Source of the DNA: an uncultured Flavobacteriaceae bacterium
GTDB taxonomy: Bacteria; Bacteroidota; Bacteroidia; Flavobacteriales; Flavobacteriaceae
Reading direction: 5' to 3'
Length of the DNA stretch: 64,000 nucleotides
NCBI GenBank assembly: GCA_947503005.1
Contig: CANNCA010000001.1
Coordinates: 186,001-250,000, forward strand
Part shown: positions 9,200 through 17,640 of the stretch, in pieces
Layout of the letters: each line of letters opens with the position of its first letter
Numbering within the stretch: the stretch's first letter is position 1
Made by a program: the position numbers and the translations under genes
Notes under the pieces: generated by a model
The model's input: the letters and a program-made list of their open reading frames with translations, nothing else
Told to the model about the DNA's origin: nothing
The model's database searches: none

Positions 9200-11428
9200 C
9201 TATTTCATTTCATTTAATAGCGTGGCTAATTCTTTCCCATAATCAAGGAAAGCAATGGTTTCATCGGTTCTTGCCAATTTGATTTTATCAAAAATGATAA
9301 GTGCTTCGCCATTACTTTCTAAATGATAAATCTGATGATTTTCGAAAAAGCGAATTATTTCATCTGTAAAAAAGGACCGAATTTCAGACTCTTCACTTCC
9401 CATAATCAGAAACTTTTTGGAAAAATCGGGATACATCTCAAAATCAATATCCTTATACCCTGTATAAGCCATGACTCGGTCAAATAGCCTTTCCAATACT
9501 CCTTCTTTTTCCATGGTGAAAATGGGTATTTTTTTGTTCAATTTTAAGACCATTAGTGTTGTACTAAAGGTTTCGGCCGTAAAAGCGGCACCTTCACTGT
9601 AGGTGACATCCGCAATTTCCCAAGACACATCCAAACCTTTAAATATTCCTTTGAGACAATTTGATTTACGTTCAATAGGCCTAATTTCAAAAAAGTGAAA
9701 ACTCTTTAGGTACTTTGTGTTCCAATCTACTTGATGTGCAAATTCAAAATCTTTTTCATTTGCTAAATCTTGTAATCGCTTTTGCCTGGGCACTAATTTA
9801 GGGGAGGAACTGTTCAAAGAAATTTTCAAAGCTCTATTATGACTAGACGATGAAACATGCGAATCCAATCCTTTTATTATGACATTACCGCCCGTGTCCT
9901 TTTGTATTTTTAGGTAATCTACGATGTAATCCATATAGGTCATGCCAACCAATCTTGTTTCCGACAAATCGATATTGACATCTGCCCCAGAAGGAATTTG
10001 AGCCACTAATTTGTCGATTTTCAGGATGCCCAAAAAATTCGCAATCCCTTTAATGTTTAAATCGTAACTTCCATCTGGTCTCTTAACCAATTCTGAACCC
10101 GATTTATAGACCATCCTAAAAAACCGAGGTATGGAGACCCTAGCCAATAACATATGACTAAGCATGGCCAGTAATAATCCGCCAAGTAATCCAATTAGTA
10201 GATTTGTGTATAAGGTTAAAACCATCGTACCAACAAAGAATATGAGTTGCTCGGTTCCCTGACTGTACACTTGTTTAAAGACGGCAGGGGAAGCTAATTT
10301 AAACCCTGTATAAACGAGTAAAATAGCAAAAGCACAGAGCGGTACTTGCCTCATGATTGGACTTAGTACCACAATAAAAAGTAATAACAGCAGCCCTTGA
10401 TACATATTTGACCACTTTGACTTCGCACCATTGTGGATGTTGACCGTACTTCGAATAATTACGGCAATAATTGGCAACCCCCCAATCAAACCAGCTGCAA
10501 TGGTACTTAATCCAATGCCTGTCAAATCCTTATTCAAATCCGTTTTTCGCTTGTAAGGGTCAATTTTGTCAACTGCTTTAGCAATGGCCAGTGATTCAAT
10601 GCTTGTTATGATTAAAATGGAAAATACGGTTGTCCAAAATTCAATGGTATTGATTTTACCAAAATTAGGATGCATTATTGAATCCATAATATTATCAGGA
10701 ATATCTAATAATAACGCAGGCCCCACCTCATATGCCTTTCCAAAGAAGGAGAGTGTATGTTCGTCAAAGAAATTGAAAGCGTAAACAAACGGAATGGAAA
10801 GGGCAATTACCCACATTGGCGCAGGTAAAAAATGGAAAAACCGATAACTTATTTTAGAATGAAACAATAATAAAAGTAAACCGACCAGAGCGATTATTAC
10901 GACAAACGGATTCGCTTGAGGTAGGAACAAAACGGCATCGATTAGGTTTTGTATGATGCTCGGACTATCAGAATGTGTGCCCATGGCAACATGTATTTGT
11001 TTGGCAAAAATGATAATTCCGATGGCCGCCAAAATTCCGTGAATAACTGAAGAATGGAAGATATCAGCTAGTCGACCTAATTTCAACAACCCCAATAAAA
11101 CTTGAATAGCGCCTGAAACAACCACTGCCGCCAAAACATAATTAAAGGCTTGCCCCGAACCATCATCCATTAATGCAATACCCAAAAGTATGACGGCAAT
11201 TACTCCTTTGGCCGGTCCGTTGACCGAGATATGTCCACCTCTGTAAAGTGTTGTTACAACACCACCAACAATTGCAGAAATGATACCTGACATCGCGGGT
11301 GCGCCCGCTGCTAAAGCAATGCCCAATGAAAGAGGCAGAGCAATGAGTGAGACACTAACAGCTGCTATTAAATCACTTTGCCAATTTTCAATTAAACCCT
11401 TGAACCCTTTTTTTGGTGTTATTTCCAT
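9200..11428 (-). CDS. SulP family inorganic anion transporter with STAS and an extra C-terminal domain
   Basis: 742 residues. Residues about 1-430 are the SulP membrane domain with 12-14 hydrophobic segments; the family signature is recognisable near the start (IALPLSLGIALAAGAPAMSG and GGVVTTLYRGGHISVNGPAKG). Residues about 445-535 look like a STAS domain (VNIDLSETRLVGMTYMDYIVDYL). The following roughly 190 residues are not part of an ordinary SulP protein and contain FKGLDVSWEIADVTYSEGAAFTAET and a DIDFEMYPDFSKKFLIMGSEESEIRSFF block. Substrate may be sulfate or bicarbonate; no carbonic anhydrase gene is adjacent to settle it. The neighbouring gene, an antiporter, is divergent. Confidence 0.9.
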   Translation of the reverse strand: MEITPKKGFKGLIENWQSDLIAAVSVSLIALPLSLGIALAAGAPAMSGIISAIVGGVVTTLYRGGHISVNGPAKGVIAVILLGIALMDDGSGQAFNYVLAAVVVSGAIQVLLGLLKLGRLADIFHSSVIHGILAAIGIIIFAKQIHVAMGTHSDSPSIIQNLIDAVLFLPQANPFVVIIALVGLLLLLFHSKISYRFFHFLPAPMWVIALSIPFVYAFNFFDEHTLSFFGKAYEVGPALLLDIPDNIMDSIMHPNFGKINTIEFWTTVFSILIITSIESLAIAKAVDKIDPYKRKTDLNKDLTGIGLSTIAAGLIGGLPIIAVIIRSTVNIHNGAKSKWSNMYQGLLLLLFIVVLSPIMRQVPLCAFAILLVYTGFKLASPAVFKQVYSQGTEQLIFFVGTMVLTLYTNLLIGLLGGLLLAMLSHMLLARVSIPRFFRMVYKSGSELVKRPDGSYDLNIKGIANFLGILKIDKLVAQIPSGADVNIDLSETRLVGMTYMDYIVDYLKIQKDTGGNVIIKGLDSHVSSSSHNRALKISLNSSSPKLVPRQKRLQDLANEKDFEFAHQVDWNTKYLKSFHFFEIRPIERKSNCLKGIFKGLDVSWEIADVTYSEGAAFTAETFSTTLMVLKLNKKIPIFTMEKEGVLERLFDRVMAYTGYKDIDFEMYPDFSKKFLIMGSEESEIRSFFTDEIIRFFENHQIYHLESNGEALIIFDKIKLARTDETIAFLDYGKELATLLNEMK

Positions 11429-11730
11429 TTATTTAATATTTGGGTTTATAAAATTTAAGATTTTGAATCTATTTCTCCTTGGCAGCATTTTTTCTCCAAC
11501 ATTTAGTAGCACTAGTTTGCCTCAAAAAAATGAGCAATTCGTATGGTTTCAAATACATTGACCCGAAGTGAAGGTGAAAATGTAAAGCCAAACGATATGG
11601 TCTTAAAACACTATATGATGCTCGCCATAAAGAGAGCGGGAAGATAGCATAATATTAATTAAGAAAACTTAGCGTTTTAGATTATAAATCTTAGTTTTAA
11701 AATGTTTATTTTTCGACTAAAGAGCTATAT
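11429..11730. other. divergent intergenic region between the SulP and antiporter genes
   Basis: About 300 bases, AT-rich, holding the promoters of both divergent transport genes. No reading frame, RNA or convincing -7/-33 promoter pair was recognised. Confidence 0.4.
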
Positions 11731-13572
11731 ATGGTTGAGTTAGCTGGAATCATCATTTTAGGAATCGTAGCGCAATGGGTTGCATGGCGTTTGAAATTGC
11801 CGGCAATACTGCCCCTTATATTAATAGGTCTTTTGGTAGGCCCTATAGCTACATTGTTTACCGAAGATGGCGGAAAGTTAATAGAGCCGATTTGGAATGG
11901 TGAAAAAGGATTGTTCCCGGGGGAGGGGCTATATTACTTTGTTTCCCTTGCAATAAGTATTATACTTTTTGAAGGGGGACTGACACTTAAACGCTCGGAA
12001 ATTAGAAATGTGGGGCCGGTAATTACCAAACTTATCACCTTAGGAAGTATAGTGACTTTCATTTGTGCCGGTATAGCGGCGCATTATATTTTCGGCCTGA
12101 ACTGGCAAATATCCTTTCTGTTTTCAGCCTTGATCATTGTTACTGGCCCAACCGTTATTACTCCTATTTTAAGGAACATTCCGCTGAAAAAAGATGTTTC
12201 AGCGGTCTTGAAATGGGAAGGAATTTTGATTGATCCCATCGGTGCATTAGCAGCAGTATTAGTATTCGAATTTATTAGTGTCGGGGAAGGCCAAGGCTAC
12301 ACGCTAACGGCATTGATAGAGTTCGGGAAGATTTTACTTTTTGGTTTTACGTTTGGATTTACTTTTGCCCATGCGTTGGCGTTCGCCATAAAAAAGAATT
12401 TCATTCCCCATTATTTACTCAATGTAGTATCACTTTCCGTAGTGCTTTTAGTTTTTGTGGAGTCCGATATTTTTGCACATGAGTCAGGACTTCTGGCCGT
12501 TGTTGTTATGGGTATGGTCATGGGCAATATGAATTTGCCGAACATTAAAGAGTTACTTTATTTCAAGGAATCGTTGAGTGTGCTGTTGATATCGATTCTT
12601 TTCATTCTTTTGTCGGCCAATATCAACATTGCGGATCTGGAATTAATTGCCAACTGGAAAACCGTAGCATTGTTCGCAACTGTAGTTTTTGTAATTAGAC
12701 CTTTGGGCGTCTTTCTAAGCGCCTCGGGATCTAATTTGAAGTTTAAGGAAAAACTTTTTATTGGATGGGTAGGTCCTCGCGGTATCGTAGCCGCCGGTAT
12801 CGCTTCGCTTTTTGGTTCAAAACTCTTATTAAAAGGCGAACCGGGAGCCGAATACATTACCCCTTTGGTATTTATGATTGTATTGGGTACCGTACTTTTG
12901 AACGCCACTACAGCGCGGATGTTCGCAAAATTGGTCGGAGTGTTTCTAACCAAGTCGGAAGGTATTCTCATCATTGGCGCCTCCAAGGTTTCACGTTTGA
13001 TCGGCAGCTATTTACAGGACAATAATCGTCATGTGGTATTGATCGATAACAATCGTATTAACATCGAAAAAGCGAAGAAACTCGGTTTGGAGGCTTTTAA
13101 TGCCAATATCTATTCAGACTCGCTTTCGGATAATATTGAATTGAACGATGTGGGGTATTTAATGGCACTAACGGGGAATTCCGATATTAACAATTTTGCC
13201 ATTAACAAGTTCCAAGACCAATTCGGTGAAAACGGCTCATTTCGTTTGGTAACCGCCGATGAAATGAGCAATCCTGAAAATAACCCAAAGGAGGGTCTCT
13301 TCTCACATACGGACGACTTCATTAAATTAATGGAAGCCGCTAGAAAGAATCCGTTAATTCATGAAATCGAATTGAAAGACCAAGAACATTATGAAGGTCT
13401 TATCGAAATTACTAAGGCCGACGAAGATATCATCCCTATCTTTCTAAAAACACCAGAAGGTGAACTAAAAATCATAACCTCGTTCAGTAAAGAGTTTACT
13501 GATATTCAAGAAGGGCATCAACTAGTGTACTTAGGCAAGCCTTTCGATGTCCAACCTATATTAGCTTCTTAA
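11731..13572 (+). CDS. CPA-type cation:proton antiporter with TrkA-N domain
   Basis: 613 residues. Residues about 1-400 form the Na+/H+ exchanger domain with around 12 membrane segments; family landmarks are LPAILPLILIGLLVGP, the ILFEGGLTL segment and the ATVVFVIRPLGVFL and GWVGPRGIVAAGIASLFG segments. Residues about 408-530 form a Rossmann-like TrkA-N domain (EGILIIGASKVSRLIGSY, then VVLIDNNRINIEKAKKLG), which usually binds NAD(H) and regulates the pore. The last part resembles a TrkA-C region. It would exchange Na+ or K+ for protons across the inner membrane, fitting a marine lifestyle. The glycine motif of the Rossmann loop is altered (GASKVSRLIG), so nucleotide binding is not assured. Confidence 0.92.
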   Translation: MVELAGIIILGIVAQWVAWRLKLPAILPLILIGLLVGPIATLFTEDGGKLIEPIWNGEKGLFPGEGLYYFVSLAISIILFEGGLTLKRSEIRNVGPVITKLITLGSIVTFICAGIAAHYIFGLNWQISFLFSALIIVTGPTVITPILRNIPLKKDVSAVLKWEGILIDPIGALAAVLVFEFISVGEGQGYTLTALIEFGKILLFGFTFGFTFAHALAFAIKKNFIPHYLLNVVSLSVVLLVFVESDIFAHESGLLAVVVMGMVMGNMNLPNIKELLYFKESLSVLLISILFILLSANINIADLELIANWKTVALFATVVFVIRPLGVFLSASGSNLKFKEKLFIGWVGPRGIVAAGIASLFGSKLLLKGEPGAEYITPLVFMIVLGTVLLNATTARMFAKLVGVFLTKSEGILIIGASKVSRLIGSYLQDNNRHVVLIDNNRINIEKAKKLGLEAFNANIYSDSLSDNIELNDVGYLMALTGNSDINNFAINKFQDQFGENGSFRLVTADEMSNPENNPKEGLFSHTDDFIKLMEAARKNPLIHEIELKDQEHYEGLIEITKADEDIIPIFLKTPEGELKIITSFSKEFTDIQEGHQLVYLGKPFDVQPILAS

Positions 13573-13618
13573 GTACAAATTCCTTGGTAAGTCAATATTT
13601 CGGAACAAAAACTAAGGT

Positions 13619-15253
13619 CTAGTCTATGATAAGAACCCATGGGTTTTTGGTCGGAGCAGTGAAACTAGTAGAAGAGGTTGTGCCTTTTTTGAAGATGTCA
13701 CCTGTTTTAGGATTGACCCATCGGTATGCTAAATTCTGAGGAAGGCTTGAGATATCAATAGTTCCTCCTTCGGTTAGATAAGAAATGTAGCGTTCGTTCT
13801 CTTTTGCTAATAGCGGATTGCCACCAGCCAAATCCCACCTTCTTTCAATATCTGTCAAGTCTATGTTACCAAGTATTTTCCCCACTAATCCAACGTATTT
13901 TGAGCCTTCCATGTTTATAGCTTCCCGCCAAGAAGTTGGTTGATCTGTCCAACCGGGCCATCCTTCTTCGGCGGGGCTCACTTTCCATTGCCAGAGCGTT
14001 GCGGCACCATATACCACTCCCATAGTACCACCGTGCATTAATTGCATCCATGCTTCTTCTCCCTGCCACCAGCCAAGTCCGTTTTTGCCATTGTTCATAC
14101 CTTCATAGGTGGGTTCTCCATTGGCAACCGCCTTTATTGGCAGGTTATTGTACATGCGTTCGACCTTATGGTATAGATGCTTACTATCGTGTCCGGTCTG
14201 AGCCCATTGAAAATCAAGCCAATTCGCCTCTTGAAATGATTTGTTGTAATGAAAACAATGTGATTCATCACCATCCGCCCAGTTTGCCAAGTAATCATCA
14301 CAGGGATTGTAGTGAATTCCAGTAGGCTGGCCATAGCAATCCCATTTCTCTAGCATTTCACCACTTTCTAAGATACCTGGATCCTTTCCATTATGGTCTC
14401 CGCCAATCAGCCAAATGGCGGGTTGACTGCCATAGCGCGCTAAAAGGTATTTGCAGTATCGAACATACTCTTGGGGATTTATAGTTCTTCCTAAGACTTC
14501 AAGACCTTTCCATCCATAACCATGAAATACAGGCTGGAATACGGGTACAATTTGATGTCGTAAAAGTATGTCAACGATTTCATCATAATATTGAAAATAA
14601 GAAACATTCATTTTATTGATATGGCCGTCCGACAGATCGGCAAAGCCGCGCTTAAAGCCTTTTTCAGTATTTCTTGCATCCGGACCCTCAGCTTTCGTAT
14701 CGGGCTGAACGGTCATCATCAAAGCGGTATTGAAGCCTTTTTCTTGCCGGTCTTTCGCATAGGTTTTTACTTGATCAGTAGTCGCGCGAAATGGAATTGC
14801 CCATGGTGTATCACCAACCATTAAAAAAGGTTTGCCTGACCAATGCGTTATATTTCGATAGCCGGGCGACATTTTTAAAAGGCCTTTTTTCAGAAGTTGA
14901 TTTCCATTTGTATTCCTTATGGATTCTAATTGTCCAGATTTACCGTTCAACCCGTCATCTTGTGGATTGGAGGCGAAAGATTTCCATGTCCAAAGACTAT
15001 TGAAGTCAGGTGGAGCGAAACGCACTTTCCAGATATTCGTTCCATTCCAAAAGGCCGGTCTTTTTAAAGAGTCGCCATACCGATTAGTGAAAATCGCCCA
15101 AACGTCAATATCGGTATAAGGGTTTTGATAGTTTGAAACGGAGTTTAAAGTTATTTCATAAGTATGCCATTGTTGAACCCGCGGCAGTGTATCCTGTGCA
15201 TTGAACAGCAGCGTGTTTACCAACAAAATCGGTAAAATTAGATAGGAATTCAT
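13619..15253 (-). CDS. DUF5060/DUF4038 (apiosidase-like, GH140-type) glycoside hydrolase, exported
   Basis: 544 residues with a signal peptide (MNSYLILPILLVNTLLFNAQ). An N-terminal beta-sandwich of the DUF5060 type (about 25-115; HTYEITLNSVSNYQNPYTDI) precedes a TIM-barrel DUF4038 domain (KPFLMVGDTPWAIPFR, then GFNTALMMTV). Catalytic candidates are the Asp of WLIGGDHNGKD and the Glu of KAVANGEPTYEG, in the positions used by GH140 apiosidases. A C-terminal Ig-like domain (collagen-binding-domain type) ends the protein. It likely cleaves a plant or algal side-chain sugar outside the cytoplasm; specificity for apiose is only inferred from the family. No SusCD pair is adjacent, so it is not in an evident polysaccharide locus. 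Confidence 0.88.
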   Translation of the reverse strand: MNSYLILPILLVNTLLFNAQDTLPRVQQWHTYEITLNSVSNYQNPYTDIDVWAIFTNRYGDSLKRPAFWNGTNIWKVRFAPPDFNSLWTWKSFASNPQDDGLNGKSGQLESIRNTNGNQLLKKGLLKMSPGYRNITHWSGKPFLMVGDTPWAIPFRATTDQVKTYAKDRQEKGFNTALMMTVQPDTKAEGPDARNTEKGFKRGFADLSDGHINKMNVSYFQYYDEIVDILLRHQIVPVFQPVFHGYGWKGLEVLGRTINPQEYVRYCKYLLARYGSQPAIWLIGGDHNGKDPGILESGEMLEKWDCYGQPTGIHYNPCDDYLANWADGDESHCFHYNKSFQEANWLDFQWAQTGHDSKHLYHKVERMYNNLPIKAVANGEPTYEGMNNGKNGLGWWQGEEAWMQLMHGGTMGVVYGAATLWQWKVSPAEEGWPGWTDQPTSWREAINMEGSKYVGLVGKILGNIDLTDIERRWDLAGGNPLLAKENERYISYLTEGGTIDISSLPQNLAYRWVNPKTGDIFKKGTTSSTSFTAPTKNPWVLIID

Positions 15254-15309
15254 ACGAACAAATTATGAGAGGTTACCGCATGAAGATAGGAAAAATCTAG
15301 GTGTTGCAA

Positions 15310-15543
15310 TCAGCCCGAAAACGGCATGGTTTTCCAGATGGTTATCGCAATATCCTCTTCGGGAACAGGATAACTGTTACCCGCCAACAAGCGATAGAAA
15401 AGAAGCGAAGATTCCCTTTTTATTTTATCGATGAGCAGCGGTTCGTCGATTTCGCCACTTTCTTGGTGCCATGTAAAAATGGAATTTTGTTCAATTTGAA
15501 TCAAACGGTGTTTGGCTGTAAATTGTGCGATGTAGGTCGTCAT
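15310..15543 (-). CDS. small hypothetical protein
   Basis: 77 codons beginning MTTYIAQFTAKHRLIQIEQ, with no membrane segment and no motif I recognise. It lies in the gap between lepA and the glycosidase, on the same strand as both. The amino acid mix is ordinary for a folded protein, but an opposite-strand frame of similar length covers the same bases, so coding status is uncertain. Confidence 0.4.
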   Translation of the reverse strand: MTTYIAQFTAKHRLIQIEQNSIFTWHQESGEIDEPLLIDKIKRESSLLFYRLLAGNSYPVPEEDIAITIWKTMPFSG

Positions 15544-15667
15544 CTGTTTAGCTTAGTAGGTTGATGCTAAGAAACAAAATAATATCTACAAATCACAGCA
15601 ACCCCTGTTAAAGTCAGGCGGAGAGAATATTTTTGTTGTGAATTACTGTTAAAATCGACGTGAAATA

Positions 15668-17464
15668 TCAGTCATTCAATTTTAAAACGGCCATGAATGC
15701 TTCTTGCGGCACTTCAACATTACCTACTTGACGCATACGTTTCTTACCTTTCTTCTGTTTTTCTAGCAGTTTACGTTTACGGGAAATATCGCCACCATAA
15801 CATTTCGCTGTTACGTCTTTACGCAAAGCTTTTGTAGTTTCCCTTGAAATGATCTTGGCCCCAATTGCTGCTTGAATAGGAATATCGAATTGCTGTCTAG
15901 GGATCAGTTCCTTTAATTTCTCACACATCTTTTTACCAATGTTGACCGCATTGTCGGCATGAATGAGTGCAGATAATGCATCAACAGGTTGCCCGTTTAA
16001 AAGAATATCAACGCGCACTAATTTTGAAACTCGCATGCCTATCGGTGTGTAATCAAATGAGGCGTAGCCTTTAGAAACCGTTTTCAAACGATCGTAGAAA
16101 TCAAAAACGATTTCTGCTAGCGGCATGTCAAAATTAAGCTCAACACGCTCGGTAGTCAAATACGTCTGATTGGTAATTTGCCCTCTTTTTTCAATACATA
16201 AGGACATCACATTACCTACAAAATCAGATTTGGTTATGATTGTAGCTTTGATATAAGGCTCTTCCACCCGATCAATACTCGAGGGGTCAGGTAAATCTGT
16301 TGGGTTGTTTACAATTAAAGGCGTATCCGGATTTTTCCGAGTAAACGCATGGTAACTCACGTTGGGTACTGTAGTAATTACCGTCATATTGAATTCACGC
16401 TCCAAACGTTCTTGGATGATTTCCATATGCAGCATCCCTAGAAAACCACAGCGGAACCCAAACCCAAGGGCCGCACTACTTTCGGGGGTGAACACCAATG
16501 AGGCGTCATTTAATTGAAGCTTCTCCATGGAAGAACGCAGCTCTTCAAATTCTTCCGTATCTACAGGATAAATTCCGGCAAAAACCATAGGTTTTACATC
16601 TTCAAACCCGGCAATAGGGTTTTGGGTCGGATTGGCTGCGTCAGTAATCGTATCTCCAACCTTTACTTCACGAGCATCTTTTATTCCCGTAATCAGATAC
16701 CCAACATCACCAGCCTTAATGCTTTGTTTTACTTGTTGTGTCAATTTCAAGGTGCCAACTTCATCTGCAAAATAGTCTTTGTCAGTAGCAACGAACTTGA
16801 TTTTTTGTCCCTTTTTGATTTCACCGTTGATTACACGAAAATAGGTTTCCACACCTCGAAAAGGGTTATAAACAGAGTCAAAAACAAGGGCCTGCAATGA
16901 TTCATCGACATTGCCTTCGGGAGGAGGAATGCGCTCTATAATTGCAGTCAGTATTTCTTCAATTCCGATGCCAGTTTTTGCGCTTGCCGGAATTACTTCT
17001 TCAGCATCGCAACCTAAAAGATCGACAATATCATCAGTAACCTCTTCCGGGTTGGCACTGGGTAGATCTACTTTATTCAAAACGGGAATGATCTCCAGGT
17101 CATTCTCAAGCGCCAGGTATAAATTTGATATGGTCTGAGCCTGAATGCTTTGGGCTGCGTCAACCACTAAAAGTGCGCCCTCACATGCAGCAATGGAGCG
17201 AGATACTTCGTATGAAAAATCAACATGACCTGGAGTATCGATCAAGTTTAAGATATATTCTTGACCTTGATATGTATACTCCATTTGAATAGCGTGACTT
17301 TTTATGGTGATACCACGCTCGCGTTCCAGATCCATACTGTCAAGCAATTGTTCTTTTTGCTCTCTTTCAGTCACAGCACCAGTAAACTCTAACAGCCTAT
17401 CGGCCAGGGTACTTTTTCCATGATCAATATGGGCTATGATACAGAAATTTCGGATATGCTTCAT
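15668..17464 (-). CDS. lepA: elongation factor 4 (back-translocating GTPase)
   Basis: 598 residues from the chosen start, [18 protein letters not shown]. An in-frame ATG 13 codons upstream is rejected because the family begins at this point and a strong AAAGGAGG ribosome site lies just before the chosen ATG. G-domain motifs are AHIDHGKST (P-loop), RGITIKSH (switch I), DTPGHVDF and NKVDLP. The C-terminal half holds the LepA-specific region, ending with [20 protein letters not shown] and the [15 protein letters not shown] segment. It acts on stalled ribosomes in the cytoplasm. It is a reliable housekeeping call. Confidence 0.97.
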   Translation of the reverse strand: MKHIRNFCIIAHIDHGKSTLADRLLEFTGAVTEREQKEQLLDSMDLERERGITIKSHAIQMEYTYQGQEYILNLIDTPGHVDFSYEVSRSIAACEGALLVVDAAQSIQAQTISNLYLALENDLEIIPVLNKVDLPSANPEEVTDDIVDLLGCDAEEVIPASAKTGIGIEEILTAIIERIPPPEGNVDESLQALVFDSVYNPFRGVETYFRVINGEIKKGQKIKFVATDKDYFADEVGTLKLTQQVKQSIKAGDVGYLITGIKDAREVKVGDTITDAANPTQNPIAGFEDVKPMVFAGIYPVDTEEFEELRSSMEKLQLNDASLVFTPESSAALGFGFRCGFLGMLHMEIIQERLEREFNMTVITTVPNVSYHAFTRKNPDTPLIVNNPTDLPDPSSIDRVEEPYIKATIITKSDFVGNVMSLCIEKRGQITNQTYLTTERVELNFDMPLAEIVFDFYDRLKTVSKGYASFDYTPIGMRVSKLVRVDILLNGQPVDALSALIHADNAVNIGKKMCEKLKELIPRQQFDIPIQAAIGAKIISRETTKALRKDVTAKCYGGDISRKRKLLEKQKKGKKRMRQVGNVEVPQEAFMAVLKLND

Positions 17465-17612
17465 AAATTCTATTCCTCCTTTAGCGCTGCAAAGATAGGG
17501 CAAAATTAAAAGGGGCTCATGATATGCTTCAGACTAAATCATCAATTGTTGTGAAGCAAACAAAATTCGATAAACTGCACAAAATGCGTAAGATATTTCC
17601 GCATTATTGTGT

Positions 17613-17620
17613 TATGTTTG
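17613..17620 (+). promoter_or_regulatory. -7 box upstream of the outer-membrane barrel gene
   Basis: TATGTTTG matches the Bacteroidota -7 consensus TAnnTTTG. It lies 20 bases before the ATG at 17641, a sensible distance. No clear -33 TTG is at the expected spacing. Confidence 0.5.
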
Positions 17621-17640
17621 CATCTCGTGTTAGCTAGTTC

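Noticed and set aside
12558-12986. Minus-strand frame of 142 codons
   Set aside because: Antisense to the antiporter membrane domain and TrkA-N linker; no domain.
15301-15564. Plus-strand frame of 87 codons between the glycosidase and lepA
   Set aside because: Competes with the minus-strand small frame; neither has a known motif, but the minus-strand one keeps the direction of its neighbours. Kept only the latter at low confidence.
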